Source: Nannobrachium achirus | Taxonomy: Eukaryota; Chordata; Actinopteri; Myctophiformes; Myctophidae | Assembly (NCBI GenBank): GCA_963921795.1 | Contig: OY997645.1 | Coordinates: forward strand, 30,215,463-30,279,462 | Reading direction: 5' to 3' | Length of the DNA: 64,000 nt | Shown: positions 27,764-40,300 of the stretch, one piece after another | How the letters are laid out: each line of letters opens with the position of its first letter | Position numbering within the stretch: position 1 is the stretch's first letter | Translations under genes and position numbers: made by a program | The notes under the pieces: model-generated | Told to the model about the DNA's origin: nothing | Database searches by the model: none | Seen by the model: the letters and a program-made list of their open reading frames with translations, nothing else

Positions 27764-30105
27764 CCGACTGACAGACAGACACGCCGGCACATATCAACAT
27801 ACACATACTGCGATGTGGTCACTGGAAGCGTATAGGGCTGAGGCAAGAACATGTACTATACCTGTCAGCCTCTAACTTCCAGCTCAAAAAACACAACCAA
27901 TTGGATTCATATTTACACATTCCAACATGTATACTAAAACAAGAGCCATACAAAACATTCTCACGCACATCAGACATGGATGAATTCATATCAATACTTA
28001 AAACATAATAAGTAAACAATCTGACATAAGGACAACAATCACATTCATTGTTATCCTTATGTTGAGAAATTTACCTGGACACAATACATGTTGTGTCATG
28101 AAACATGGGCTATCAACCTTGCCACTTACTGGCAAGTGCTCTATAAACGGCTAGCTTACAAAATGAATACTTTCATATGTTACATGTACAGTGCAATGAC
28201 TAAAATACCACAAGCCACCCATGCCCTCCCTCCACCCCAGCCCTCATTTGGTCACCCCTCCCCCAAGTGTTCCCGCTGCCATCTTTTTTTCCATCCCTCT
28301 CAATCCTCTTCATGCTGAATGTATTTATGCAAAGCCGAGGGAAGAAGGACATGCTGTAGGGTCTCTTGTGTGGGGGACAGACTGCTGGTCTCTTGCTCAC
28401 CTCTCCCTCCTTCATCCGCTCGGTTTCTCTGCTTCTTCATTAGCTGGGACATGGCAAAGTTGGGGATCTGAAATCAAACAGCCTCCTGTCTTTTTTGCTC
28501 TTTCTTGTCTTTTTTAAACTTCTGCCACCTACCTGCCTCCCTGACAAACTGCCACCCATGCCATCTCCCCATCTCTATTTCTCCTCCTGTCTCTGTATAT
28601 CTCTCTCTCCCTGAAGTCTTCGATCCATGAGAGCCCGAAGACCCCATCCAGCCCATGGGACCTCGTGTGAGCACCGGTCAACCCCATGCACTCTCCCACA
28701 CATGGATATGGATGCAAGCCCCTACAGAAGATTGTTTTTCGTTTTGTTTTTGGAGTGCATTGCTCCAAGCAGACTCTTACAGCTGCGAAATCAAATATAT
28801 TCACACGTGCACGTGAAACCAATATTTTTTTAAAGTCAAACAAAGAACACAAAATGCAAGAGGGATGCCACTGTCTTCTGCTGAGCCATTGTTGGACGTA
28901 CAAATGATGAAGCTTAAATCCCAACTTGTGGTTTGATGGTGGTTGAATAAGGATGAAAGGTGAATGATAGGGAAGGCCTCTCATTGAGAACTGATAATGA
29001 AGGATGCTCATTGCCTTTGACCATCAATGAGGAAAATGTTGAAAACAAAGCAAAAAAGCTAAATCCATCTCTTACCAGCTGTTGTGGAAGGGTGACCTTT
29101 TACCATACCCTTCATAATGCCACCTCCATACCACAAAGCCTCATCGGCCCTGGGCCCACACGCGCACATTCATACCACCGATATCAAGTCTCTGAATTGT
29201 CCCTAAGTCAGACTTATTTATTCAGAGTTTATGTTTATATATATGAGGTGGTTATTTAAAAAAAAGAAAAAGTCATTTGATAGTTCATCGACAAGGAGCT
29301 TTTTTGAGCTTTTCTCGTTCAGTCTGTCAGCTCTATGGAATTGTCCAGATGATAATCGATGCCTTTATTCGGAGGAGACCTTTGTTTTGAGTGATTTGGA
29401 CAACCTCTAAGCATTGGGTTCAGTGTTCTCTGTACTTTCCTCTCAAAGGAGGAAACAGTTGGGGTACATTCATTGTGAGTGTGTCCACTCAGAGCCACTT
29501 AGCCCATTTATTTCTTTCTTTATTGAGGTTAATGTTGTGCCCAAAGAGCCCAAAACAAAACCCGGAAATGGAGGGGAGAAAATGCGAGGTGACGTTTCAG
29601 AGTAAGCGTTCTTTATTTGCCTGTGAATTTGTACAATTTATTTTCCTATATGTTTGAGTAAGAATTGTTATATATTTTTGTTTTATATTTGTTTGTCTTT
29701 TTGTTTGCTTTGTCTTCTGCTCTTACTTGTACTGTTGCTGCCAAAGTCTGTTTTTGTGTGTGTGTGGATATTTCCTCATTATTGTTACTATTATTATTAT
29801 TATCATGTATATCATTATTTTATTATATTTTCATTTGGCAACTTCAGAGGCATGTTGTGCACTATGAAAGTTTTTTCTGTGTCAACATTTCTAATTGTAA
29901 GCCTATATGCATTTACATATATACAGGAAACATGTATATATTATAAGTGTATGGACCATGATTGTAAAGTATGAATGTTTTCAGATTTAAATGGAATATT
30001 TTTGTCAATGAAGAAAAACAGGGTGATGTTGTTGCGACTAGTTTTAAAATGGATATTTTTCTAAAAGAACAAAAACTATAATAAAACCCCTAGTTCTCCC
30101 CAGTC
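27764..30105 (+). other. fosb: fosb 3'UTR with AU-rich elements and poly(A) signal
   Basis: After the stop at 27763 the sequence becomes AT-rich and non-coding. A perfect AU-rich nonamer TTATTTATT lies at 29214-29222 and an ATTTATTT near 29505. AATAAA at 30080-30085 is the best polyadenylation signal. AU-rich 3'UTRs that shorten mRNA life are established for Fos-family transcripts. The exact 3' end is inferred. Confidence 0.65.
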
Positions 30106-32670
30106 CATCAACATGAACTCAATATCTCTGCCTCTGTCCATGTGTATTTATATGTTTTAGATATAAAGCACATTATCCAGGAAGATGTATTAAATGTATT
30201 GTGTCTATGATGCAAGTTGACAAATTAGTGCTGTTGCCTTTGTTTGTTTGTTTTTGTTTGCGAGGTCTGTCCCAACGCCTCCTGACACCTAGCTTATAGC
30301 CTAATTTACGCAGTGACACTGTTTTACGTTGAAGCATATATTAGGCTAAATGCCACAAAAAAAAAAAAACAATATGAGAAGTATTTAAAAATGTGTAAAC
30401 TGTAACATAATGACATAATTGTTTTAAGAATTGGTTATTCATGTGCAGTTTGCATTTTTCACAAAGCATGTTAATCCATTGCTAATAAACACCTCAATCA
30501 GTCTAATCAATGTACTACATTTGTAGCATAAGGATTTTCATTCTGAGTATATAAACAGTAAAACTGCTGCTACAGTAATATTGTAATTAATAAGAAATTA
30601 ATATTCTGTCAAGAGTGGCTTTAGGTAGTCAGAAATGGGACAGATCTGATTTTTATGTTTTTGAGTTAGACCTATATTTACATAAGTACCGTAGATGATG
30701 AAGATTCCTTTCTCCATTTAAGAATAATAACAATGTGTAATGATGATGTTCTGCTATCAGAATAAGCATAAAGCATATCCATTGGTTCTCATGTGTACAT
30801 AGATTTTGTGGTGCTACCTATTCCACACAATATGAACTGGTAATATTGAAGCAATGTTACATTTTAAAGGAAGCAGCTTTCCTTTCCTTTTCTTTTCTTT
30901 TGGGTGAATGCCCAAATGCAGAGGCTGCTCATTGAATATTAGTATAATAATCAATTACTGATTAGGTTGTTCAATGTTACATACTGATCTTTTATGGCCG
31001 TTGCACTCTACCACACTGCGGATATTTACAATCAATTAAATGAATTAATATTTTCTTATGCACTGCTTTTCCAGTAATTTCTGGAAGTGGAATTTTATTG
31101 TAGACTTAGGCATGGCTCCAACTACACTAACAATCTTTTGGAATTCAAAATATCACTTGCTAAAGAATTTAGAATAAACCAAAGGGGGAGAAATAAAAGA
31201 TGAAATTGTTGAATGTGTAAGGAAGGTAAACATGAAAAAGCAAGTGATATTCCCATTGAACCCATATGCCTGTACCTGCCAATATCCAAATTATCCAAAT
31301 TAATTATTATTGTTTTCTCTATGATGTTATTGTTTATTTCACAATGTTAGGACTAATATTTTTACAGTTTATGAAAGGCAATACTTATTATCCTCTTGGA
31401 TAAATGATGATGTAGCAAATCATTTGCAGCTCAATCTCACAATGACCTGACAGACACTTTATCTGCTACTGTGTTCTGTGCAATTGAATATGGCTTTGGT
31501 CGTCATCAATCCCTGTTAGAATATCATGTTGGTCTTGTGAAGAAATTACCTTTCTTTTTGTGACAAAGGTGCCATTGTTTTTCTCCATTCAATGCTTTTC
31601 ACCATAAGCCACGTTACATGTTAATTGCAGATTTAAAAAATGCTCTCTGTGAACCAAATGATTTATTTTTTTGTCACAGCTAGCTAGGTAACACATTTGA
31701 GATCAAAACAGCCAAGTATTGAAGCTTGTCCTGGAGGATATAGGAATGGCATTATCACTCTAATGTCTCATGTTTGGCTGATGAAGGTGCTCTGATAACT
31801 CCACTGAATCTCAATAGTTCTCTGCCGTTGCTTCTACAATACTACCTTTCTCTTAAACTTTCTCACTTACATGGTATACCCCACTCTGAGAGGACCAAAT
31901 ATAGCAAATATAGTAGTTTGCTTTTACATTTCTGTTTTTTTTTTTCTTCTCCTTCTTCTCTTTCTTGTTGCTCTCTTGTCCCCTTTCTGATTCCTGATAT
32001 GGTGTCCTGTTAAAGTACTTGAAAGAGGGACACTTTTCTCACTTTTTATGGACTGTGAAGGCTGAGTGAGCTATCCCCTTTAATGATGGTTAAACCTCTA
32101 ACCGTTCAATTCTTAATTGTGAAAAAAAGTGTATTAAACAGCATTATTGTCTATGTTTTTGTCTCTTTCATTTTTTCATTGTGATCAGGATTTGGCCGGA
32201 TTTGCCAGAGTTCACTCATGTTTGATGTGGTCGGTCAAATAGGCAGGTGTCTATTCTGAAGCCAGATTGAAATTAGTTTTCTTTATCTGCGAGATACTTC
32301 TCTGCCTGTTCATATACTAACCTCTCTATATCCTTCGAGATGGAACATAGATTAGAAACAGGGTGGTAGCTGCCGGGGTCTAATTTGCTTCCTTTTTAAT
32401 CAGGTTGTCAAACTGATTCAACAGACAGCTCCTAGTTAAAAAAAGAAGCGCTTGAAAATGTCCACACCATGGCTACTGGAGGCACACTCACGTATTAGTT
32501 TGTATTGGCCAGTGCGCTCGGGGTGCCCAGTGCTGTATTAGGCATAATCCGTCCGGACTAGTGACTGATGGACTGGTGCTAGTCATCAGTGCGTCATCAG
32601 CAAGAACAAGGCTTTCCGAATGGAAACGAATGGAGCCGAACGGTCGTCCATTGTTGTTTTCAGTGCTGTA
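30106..32670. other. AT-rich intergenic stretch, nothing recognised
   Basis: No exon, RNA gene or repeat end is recognised between the fosb 3'UTR and the LINE cluster, apart from short T-rich and TC-rich runs. Confidence 0.5.
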
Positions 32671-32716
32671 TTCTTTACTTTCTTAAACACTCTTAAACTT
32701 CTTTTTTTGTGGCACG

Positions 32717-33330
32717 GAATTTCCATCCATCCATCTTCAACCGCTTATCCGGAATCGGGTCGCGGGGGTAACAGTCACAACTGAGACTTCCAGATTTCCT
32801 TATCCCGAGCAACTTCCTCTACTCCGTAACTGGCGTTCCCAAGCCAGTTTGGAGATGTAATCCTTCCACTTGGTCTTTGGTCTGCCACGGGGTCTCCTCC
32901 CAGTGGGACGTGCATCGAGGACCTTCCTATAGGAAGGCGCTCGGGGGCATCCGTACTAGATGCCCGAACCACCTAAGCTGAGCAGCTTTTCTACTCCAAG
33001 TCTCTCTCGGGTGACTGAACTTCTCACCCTGTCTCTAAGGGAGATACCAGCCACCCGTCTGAGGAAACCCATTTTGGACGCTTGCACCCGCGACCTTATA
33101 CTTTCGGTCATGACCCACACTTCATGACAATAGGTGAGAGTAGGAACGAAGATTGCTCAGTAGACAGAGAGCTTTGCCTTCCGGCTCAACACTTTTTTCT
33201 TCACAACAGTGCGATTTAGCGACTGCAAAACCGCTCCTGCTGCTACCTTTCTCTCATTCGTGAACAAGACCCAGAGATACTTAAACTCCTTCACCTGGAG
33301 TAAAGCTATATGTATGTATGCTGCTGGCCA
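32717..33330 (-). mobile_element. LINE ORF2 3' fragment, minus strand
   Basis: On the minus strand it encodes, with frameshifts, peptides typical of the C-terminus of teleost LINE reverse-transcriptase proteins: EFKYLWVLFTNERK, RTVVKKKVLSRKAKLSVY, then GRRPRGRPK-like and VEEVARDKEIWKSQL. The plus-strand boundary at 32717 starts CCATCCATCCATCTTCAACC, the usual 3'-end phrase of such copies. It is 5'-truncated and broken. The clade is not assigned with confidence. Confidence 0.75.
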
Positions 33331-33512
33331 GGATGTCCAAGACATTTCTCCCAAGGGAGACAAAATAAAGTAACCTTGAACCTAACCTTGAACCTTGAAC
33401 CTACTTTCTTAAATGGTCTCAAACTTATTTTTTGTGGCACGGAATTTACTTTTAACATATTTTAGGATAGTATTTAGTTGTTTGAACATCACATGTGTGG
33501 TCAATTCACCTT
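33310..33512 (+). repeat. Direct repeat, copy 1 of a LINE tail plus flank
   Basis: It runs from TGTATGTATGCTGCTGGCCA through AAAATAAAGTAACCTTGAAC and a (TTGAACC) tail to GTGTGGTCAATTCACC. It is nearly identical to 34056-34261. Part of the unit (TTTGTGGCACGGAATTT) also occurs a third time near 32700. Confidence 0.85.
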
Positions 33513-33539
33513 GACAGAGCCTATTTAAAAATATAGCCA

Positions 33540-33815
33540 CGGGAAAATCTCAAACATCGGCACGCCGATAGAGGGTGCGGAGCGCTGTCCCGACGTGTAT
33601 GCTTACGAGGGCGTGCACCACTGTACCGAGGTCCCGTTCAGAACAGCGCTACACTGTATTCTTTAAGAAGATTGTGTCCAACCCCTCTCATTTATTGTAT
33701 TGTGAATACAGGTTGTTACCGTCAGGTAGGAGGTACGAGTGTAAATATAGGTACAAGCATTCCTTTGTCCCCTTGTCAATTACACTCCTCATTGGAGTCC
33801 TTACGGAGGGATAGA
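33540..33815 (+). pseudogene. LINE C-terminal remnant, plus strand
   Basis: Broken reading frames include LLPSGRRYE and YKHSFVPLSITLL, peptides typical of the end of vertebrate LINE ORF2 proteins. The stretch leads into the (TTGAACC)-tailed segment at 34056-34150, which is probably its 3'UTR. Confidence 0.65.
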
Positions 33816-34055
33816 AGGTTTTGATGTATTGATGGTGTATTGCCTTGCCTATGGTAGGTCGCTCTGGGTTGAGGGTGTCTGCTAAGGGCCTAGATTGTAA
33901 ATTGTAGGTGGCACAAAGGTACTTTTTGCACTAGGAATGTTGGCTGGGGTGTTGTATTTATTATGCTGGAGAGTTATGTATAGGCCTAGATGGGCTGTAC
34001 GTGTCACTGTGCACCTTATTCTTGTTTTGTACTGTGTTGTATCGTATTGTATTGT

Positions 34056-34261
34056 ATGTATGTATACTGCTGGTCAGGGTGTCCAAGACAAATTTCTTTG
34101 GGAGGGAGACAAAATAAAGTAACCTTGAACCTAACCTTGAACCTTGAACATACTTTCTTAAATGGTCTCAAACTTATTTTTTGTGGCACAGAATTTACTT
34201 TTAACATATTTAAGGATAGTATTTAGTTGTTTGAATGTCATATGTGTGGTCAATTCACCAT
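34056..34261 (+). repeat. Direct repeat, copy 2 of a LINE tail plus flank
   Basis: Second copy of the unit at 33310-33512, differing by scattered substitutions and small indels. Confidence 0.85.
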
Positions 34262-34745
34262 GACAAAAATATCGGTAGGCCTCCTTGCCTGGCCACGGTC
34301 ATTGTAGGGATTTGAACAGTTTTTGGCTGCGGTGGTGCCTGATGATACGCTGAGCTATGACTACGCATCTCTTCTTGTACAGTTCCTGAAGCGAAGGGAG
34401 CTCGCCTCTAATTATGTGCTCTGCCGACCGCATCACTCTATAGTTTTTAGGCAGTACAGTTTCCGTACCAGGCAGTAACTCTGTTGTAGTACAATTTGAG
34501 GATGCAGAGCCTAACTCTGAACTTCTTCAGGCAACAAAACCAGTATAGTCGCTGCTGGGCCTTTTAACTCACATGCATGGTGTGTGTATCCAACTTGAGC
34601 TCCTCCTCGATGTGTTCTCAGAGGAACTTGATCTGGCTCAGTCTTTCCACTGCAGTTCCATCGATGAAGATGGGCACATGCTCTCTCCTCGGCATCTTGA
34701 AGTCCACGATCAGCTCCTTGTTATTATACTTTGAGGGCGAGGCTT
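34262..34745 (-). pseudogene. L2-like LINE remnant, minus strand
   Basis: Read on the minus strand it gives AVERLSQIKFL, KAQQRLYWFCCLKKFRV and TAWYGNC with stops between, a pattern typical of the region after reverse transcriptase in L2-type LINEs. Confidence 0.55.
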
Positions 34746-35063
34746 TTCTCCAGGCACCAGGTCTCATCTCTATAGGGCATAGCAGTGTCAGACATTATTT
34801 TTTCCCATAGAGATTTCCAAAAATATTTGTATCAATTATGGAATCAAGCTGTCCAGGCATCTGGTGAATCATGACCACATTTAATTCTGTGAGGATTTTT
34901 TTCTATATAATTTAATTATATGATATACCATATTTAATAAATACCCTTTGTTTTGCGGTTTTCAAAAGAAAAACTAAAGAAATATATAATCAATCGAAAT
35001 GGTTTTGGGCTGGCCTGGCCTCCCTTGCTGGTGCTCAATCCAGCGGTCTTTGAGATTAGCTCA

Positions 35064-35066
<3 letters not shown>

Positions 35067-35151
<85 letters not shown>
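35067..35151. repeat. (AC)n microsatellite
   Basis: An uninterrupted AC run of about 42 units. Confidence 0.97.
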
Positions 35152-35365
35152 GCGGAGATCTAATTTGATGTTGTGTATGTTGAGGTGGTTCCAGGGGGTT
35201 CCCAGGTAATTGAACGGTAACCTTGATAGCCGTCCATTTGGTTCTATCTGGTATTAATACACTCAGAGTTATGGGGGTCCATGGGCTGTGCCGCTGTGGC
35301 CTGATGCACAGTAGTATTTGGGGGATTTTGAAATGAAAAAAATAAATAAAAAGCCACTGGTCTAC

Positions 35366-35842
35366 AGCATTGGTTCTCAAATTGGGGTCCGGGAACCCCC
35401 AGAGGTCCTTGAGGGAGTTCCAGGTGGTCCCCCCCAGCTAAATGATAGTTAGGAACCAAATGGACCCTTATGGGTCTGCAACTCAGAGAGTGTACAAATG
35501 GAACCAAATGGACCCTATTGTACACTCTCAGAGTTAAATTAAGATTGATTTAACAATATAAATTGGTGTCTCAGAGATGTAAATAGCCTACCATAAAACT
35601 GGTGTCCGTAGCCGAATGCATGTCAAACTGGGGGTCCTTGAAATTAAAAATGGTTGAGAATCACTGCTAGAGCCGTCAAAATCTTCTCTAATGGGGGTCC
35701 CTGGTACAACTTTTCAAATGGGGGTCCACGGGCTAATAAGTGTCAATTTGGGGTCCTTAAAAAAGTTTGAGATCCACTTGTCCACACAGTGCACTACAGT
35801 GGTCACAGAATGAAAACGTTGAAGACCCCTGAAGTAGGCCTT
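35366..35842. mobile_element. Cluster of hAT-like fragments without hairpin module
   Basis: CATTGGTTCTCAAATTGGGG on the left pairs with TGGTTGAGAATCACTG near 35665. Further GGGGTCC-type pieces follow, ending GTTGAAGACCCCTG near 35830. Target duplications are not clear. Confidence 0.5.
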
Positions 35843-35855
35843 CGCCTTTTCCCTT

Positions 35856-37185
35856 GACCTGTAGAGTCAAAACAAAAGCTTGGGCGGCAGAGGAAAGATG
35901 GCGACGGCTGATGGCAGTTCGTTTGAAATGGAGTCAGGAGGAGAAAATGACGAGGAGGATGACAGGAGAGGATTTGGGGACAAAGTTAAAAAGAGAAAAG
36001 CAAGTAGGTTAGAAAGGGAGCCTGAAGAAAGAAAGGAAAGGTATGTCTTGGGAATGAAAGCAGAGACGAAAGCTGACGGCGTGTTCGGAGATCCGTACAA
36101 GGTGGGAAAGTTTGTAGAGGAAAAAGTGGGTAAGGTGAAATCCGTGAGGATAACTAACAGTGGGATAGTGATCATCGAGTGCAGGGATGTCGATCAGTTG
36201 TACCGGGCATTGAATATAATGCGGTTTGGAGACATCACAGTGGATACATTTATACTTGGGAACGAAGGAATCAGGAGGAGGAAGGGGGTTATCAGCGGTG
36301 TGCCTCTGAATGTCAAGCCGGACATATTTGAAGACGTGGAGGGGGTTTTGATTGCAAGGAGAATGACGAGATACAGAGAAGGACAAAGAGAAGACACCAA
36401 GTCCATATGTCTGACATTTAATGGAGAAATACCAGAGAGGATTTATGTAGATTATATGACTTATAGAGTCAGGCCATACGAGAGAGGTCCCATAAGATGT
36501 TATTGTTGTCAAGAATATGGTCATGTTGCGTCTGTCTGCAGAAGAGCTCGGAAATGTGGAAGATGTGGGAAGGAGGGATGTTCTGATGAATGTAAAACTG
36601 AAGTACCAAAGTGTCTACACTGCAGTGGAAGTCACTATGTAGGGTCGGCGGACTGTCCTAAACGTAGGGAGGAAGCTAAGGTGAACAGGATCCGAGTTGA
36701 AAAGAGAGTCTCATATGCGGAGGCTGTGAGATTGAATGAGAAAGGAGGAAGAGTGATTCGACAAAGGGAAACAGAGGAAATTAAGGGAAGAGATGAAAGA
36801 AATGTGTGCATGGACAAACGGCAGTTCTTGGCTTTTATAGCCATGGTGATAAACTGTGCGGTTGAGATGCAGGGGAAATCTGAACGCATTAAAATGGTGT
36901 TGGAAGCAGCGAGGAGATTCCTCAATATAGTGGACATAACTGGAGAAGATTTGGACAGCACGTTGAGGGAAGGGTTTTTGACATCTCAAACCAATGGGTT
37001 TGAGAAATGAGAGAAATTTAGAAATGTCTGGATATGTATGGGGGATTATGGGATTTTATGGGTGAGCACAGTAAAAGAACATTTTAAGACTTTTGTTTGA
37101 TCCAGACTCTGGATCAGAAGGTGGCGGTAATGCACCAAAAATATGGTTGCCAACCGCCGTAAAACGACAAAAAGAAGAAGAAGAA
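35856..37185 (+). mobile_element. ORF1-only LINE derivative with target-site duplication
   Basis: The 1330-base element is bounded by the 12-base direct repeat GCCTTTTCCCTT at 35844-35855 and 37186-37197. It contains a short 5' leader, a full open ORF1 and directly after it a 3'UTR (GATCCAGACTCTGGATCAG, GGTGGCGGTAATGCACC, GTTGCCAACCGCC) ending in GAA repeats. No endonuclease or reverse-transcriptase ORF lies between. The GGCGGTAATGCACC...(GAA)n ending is, from memory, that of I-clade/Nimb-like fish LINEs. It lies about 150 bases upstream of the start codon of the next gene. Confidence 0.85.
35898..37010 (+). CDS. LINE ORF1 protein with zinc knuckles
   Basis: An uninterrupted frame from ATG at 35898 to TGA at 37008-37010 gives 370 residues, starting MATADGSS. 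The N-terminal 60 residues are acidic then basic. A central stretch has an RRM-like or gag-like pattern. Three zinc knuckles follow: C-x2-C-x4-H-x4-C at about 201-214 (CYCCQEYGHVASVC), C-x2-C-x4-C-x3-C at about 220-232 and C-x2-C-x3-H-x6-C at about 239-253. Such ORF1 proteins coat LINE RNA and act as nucleic-acid chaperones. No stop or frameshift is present in over 1.1 kb. The frame also extends upstream to a TTG, but the ATG at 35898 is the natural start. It could serve an autonomous partner in trans, or simply be young; both are inference. Confidence 0.85.
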   Translation: MATADGSSFEMESGGENDEEDDRRGFGDKVKKRKASRLEREPEERKERYVLGMKAETKADGVFGDPYKVGKFVEEKVGKVKSVRITNSGIVIIECRDVDQLYRALNIMRFGDITVDTFILGNEGIRRRKGVISGVPLNVKPDIFEDVEGVLIARRMTRYREGQREDTKSICLTFNGEIPERIYVDYMTYRVRPYERGPIRCYCCQEYGHVASVCRRARKCGRCGKEGCSDECKTEVPKCLHCSGSHYVGSADCPKRREEAKVNRIRVEKRVSYAEAVRLNEKGGRVIRQRETEEIKGRDERNVCMDKRQFLAFIAMVINCAVEMQGKSERIKMVLEAARRFLNIVDITGEDLDSTLREGFLTSQTNGFEK

Positions 37186-37304
37186 GCCTTTTCCCTTTTG
37201 ACGGAAATGACGTAATTTCAACGACCGTCCCCGGATGCAGCTGAACTGAACGCGGCGCGCGCGCACACCACACTCACTCACTCTCTCCCACTCACTCACT
37301 CACT

Positions 37305-37331
37305 CACACACACACACACACACACACACAC
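37305..37331. repeat. Short (AC)n tract in the 5'UTR region
   Basis: A CACTCACT/AC run directly before the start codon at 37340, preceded by a GCGCGCGCGC segment at about 37254-37264. Both probably lie in the promoter or 5'UTR of the C19orf47 homologue. Confidence 0.8.
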
Positions 37332-37339
37332 TGATAAAC

Positions 37340-40300
37340 ATGGCGTCCGTGACAACAGGTAAGCGAACAAGGGCCCATACATTGTGATTATTTTGATGAT
37401 ATATGCGTGAATAGTTCGCTCTCTGTTTGTTTTAGACAGCAGTCCATTGTGTTAAAACGCTGTTGTAATGATTGTGTTGAGCTCAAAGACAGTGTGTGTA
37501 GATATGTTCAGGAGTCGATAACAGCCGCTTAGCATAGCTAACAGTTAGCTAGGCTAGTATCTGAAGTCCAGCAACGTTACATTTCGCTAATGTTAGCAAC
37601 GTACTTGGCTTTGAGAAGAGGCTCTGTCCCTGTTATACATGATTCTGAAATTAAGCTATAAGTTAAAAACAACATTAACACACTTTGTATTACCCATGTG
37701 TTATGTATTTACTATTTAGCCATACGTGCGATGATGCTGATGATAATTGATGTTATTTTAGCTAAGCCGGCTGAAATTCACACATCAAATCATCTCCTTT
37801 GAGTCTGTTGATAAATCCAGTGGTGTACATTCTCTTAATGTACTGTAGTACAATTTTGAGGTATTTCTACTTTACTTGAGTATTTCCAATACTTTTCCTT
37901 ATACTCCACTATACATCTCGGATCCAAATATTGTACTTTTACTCCACTACGTTTATTTGAAAACTTGCAGATCTACAAGCTCATAACGCGTCGCAGTGCG
38001 ACTTTTTGTACTTGAAGTAGGCTACGTTATGATTCCAATATTTTCATATTTTTACTCAAGTACATTTTGAATTCCGGACTGTTACTTGTAACAGAGTATT
38101 TCTATAATGCAGGATTGATACTTTTACTTAATTAAAAAAAACCGGAGTACTTTTTCCACCACTGGATTCATCTATATTCGTAACACAACTATAACAGATG
38201 GCAGAACATGGTTTACTTGCCTAACGTATGCTATCTATACAATAAATGATGCGAGGATCTTTGGACATTTTATGATGGAAATCGACTTTACATCATGCAC
38301 CTAATAACATTTTCAAGTTTGTGTTGAGAAAAGCCAGTGTAATAAGAATAGTAACATACAAGGATGTCATCCTAATACGTTCTTTCTTAAACCAATGTGA
38401 TGTGTTTGCTATCATTGGATTCTCAGTTACTTGTGTGTTAGCATTGGCTGTGAGCTTGTGGCCTTAGGCGCTCAGCCCTGATGAATTCAACCACTACCAC
38501 AAGGGAAGGCACTACATCATGTTTTTAAAAATAACGTGCAGCTGGTCACAGTCAGCATGTGTTATGTGACTTCTTCAGCCTGCCGTCCCCACAGTTTGGG
38601 GCCACGGCCCACCCTAACCGTTATAGCAGACTATTTGTGTGGCTTAAGGCCTCTCCATACTTCGACCGAAACCGCCGTTTTTGGTCAAAAGGTCCTTTTC
38701 TACCATAAAATGATATCCCTCGGGACTTCTGAAAAGCATTGGACCGAACGAGAGTTCGGAAATTTGCACGTCGGAAAACACAACTCACCGAACATTTCGG
38801 TCGAAGTATGGAGAGGCCTTTAGCCTCAAAAGTAAACCATGGTTAAATCTTCTTTGATGTGAGTTTTCCTGACTAAAATGACTAGAAAAATTAGACGGCA
38901 TAGTACGGTCTTACAGTCTTAGTGCTACCCCTTGGTTTTAACAAGTACACTTGCGTTGCAAGACAGTGGCTCAGATTCTATCTGTATTACTATTCCTGAA
39001 GTCCAAAAGCCTCATATCTCCCTGGCCAGGGGGAATTCCCTTTTTGACTAGTGGTTAAGATGACTTGGCTTTAGTGCCCCTCCCGGGCGGGAGACCTGGG
39101 TTCCACTCCCAGGCGTTAAATTGGTGCCATGATGACCTGGATCGGGTTTTGATGGACAAAGGGTTAGGGTCAAAGGGAGTGAGTGTAGCTTGGCCTTAGT
39201 GTCACTTCCTGTGCAGAATCCCTGGCGTTACACTACTTATGTATGTATTTATTCTATGATGTGGGTTCAGAGTTGTGGGCAGGCCAATAAGGCCATTTGC
39301 CGATACCCCAGAAAATCTCTCTTTTTCACAGCCTAATGGCACAGGTATGTAAATCGGATCACACTTCACCTTAAGACATTACCCACCCAGCTCTATTCAG
39401 AAGAGTCCACACCTGTTTAACTACATTCTTGTCAGAGCTTCAGGTACAAATGAATATTACATAAGAAGAGAAAGCACTTGGGGTTGTTTTTGAACTTTTT
39501 TTTAAAAGTATGACTCTGCAGGAGACTATCCATCTTTAAGAGGGTGTATGTGTGTGTGTGTGTGTGTGTGGAGATAATTTCGCAAACTGCTTGATCGTGA
39601 TCGATCGCCAGAAATCTCACCCAATTTAAATGTTTTGTTTATTTTATTATGTCTATTTTTAACACTTTATCCCTTATTCCTCTCCAGCCACATCAGAGTG
39701 GATCCAGTTCTTCAAGGATGCTGGAATCCCCGCCGGCCTAGCTGTGACCTATGCTGTTTCCTTTGTGGACAACAGGTAACTGACAAATAACTTTGAGCCA
39801 TTTGAGAAGAAAGATGTGTTGTAAAAAAGAAAAGGTTGGTTGATATGCTCTTTGTCTCATTGTAGAATTCAGAAGAACATGTTGATGGACCTCAGTAAGG
39901 AAATCATGATGGACCTGGGCATCACTGTAATAGGTGACATCATTGCCATCCTCAAACATGGCAAGAAGGTGTACAGACAGGTGAGGACTGATGAGGGAAC
40001 AACATTAACATCTACATTTGATCAGGTGTTGTCAAGTTCTTTTGGGGGAGAGGTACATTTTATTTTAGATCTAATGCAGATTTGGTGTTGAAATGACTGA
40101 AACACAAATTATTATTTTAATTAATGTTTTCTATTCTTCATGAAGATATTCTTCAACCAGCTTTTTATGGAATTATTGTGGCCAGAAATGTATCAGCATA
40201 ACAGTGCCTTGTAAGATAATAACTTGTATTCCGTTTCACTTCACACTAACTTGAAGTCACATGTAATTTTTTTAAAACACCTCTCGTTCTCAGTGTTGGG

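Noticed and set aside
28529-29011. 160-codon minus-strand frame in the fosb 3'UTR
   Set aside because: It has low-complexity composition, no recognisable domain and no splice or promoter support.
35880-35897. Upstream extension of the LINE ORF1 frame to 35880
   Set aside because: The codon there is TTG. The first ATG in frame, at 35898, is the expected start.
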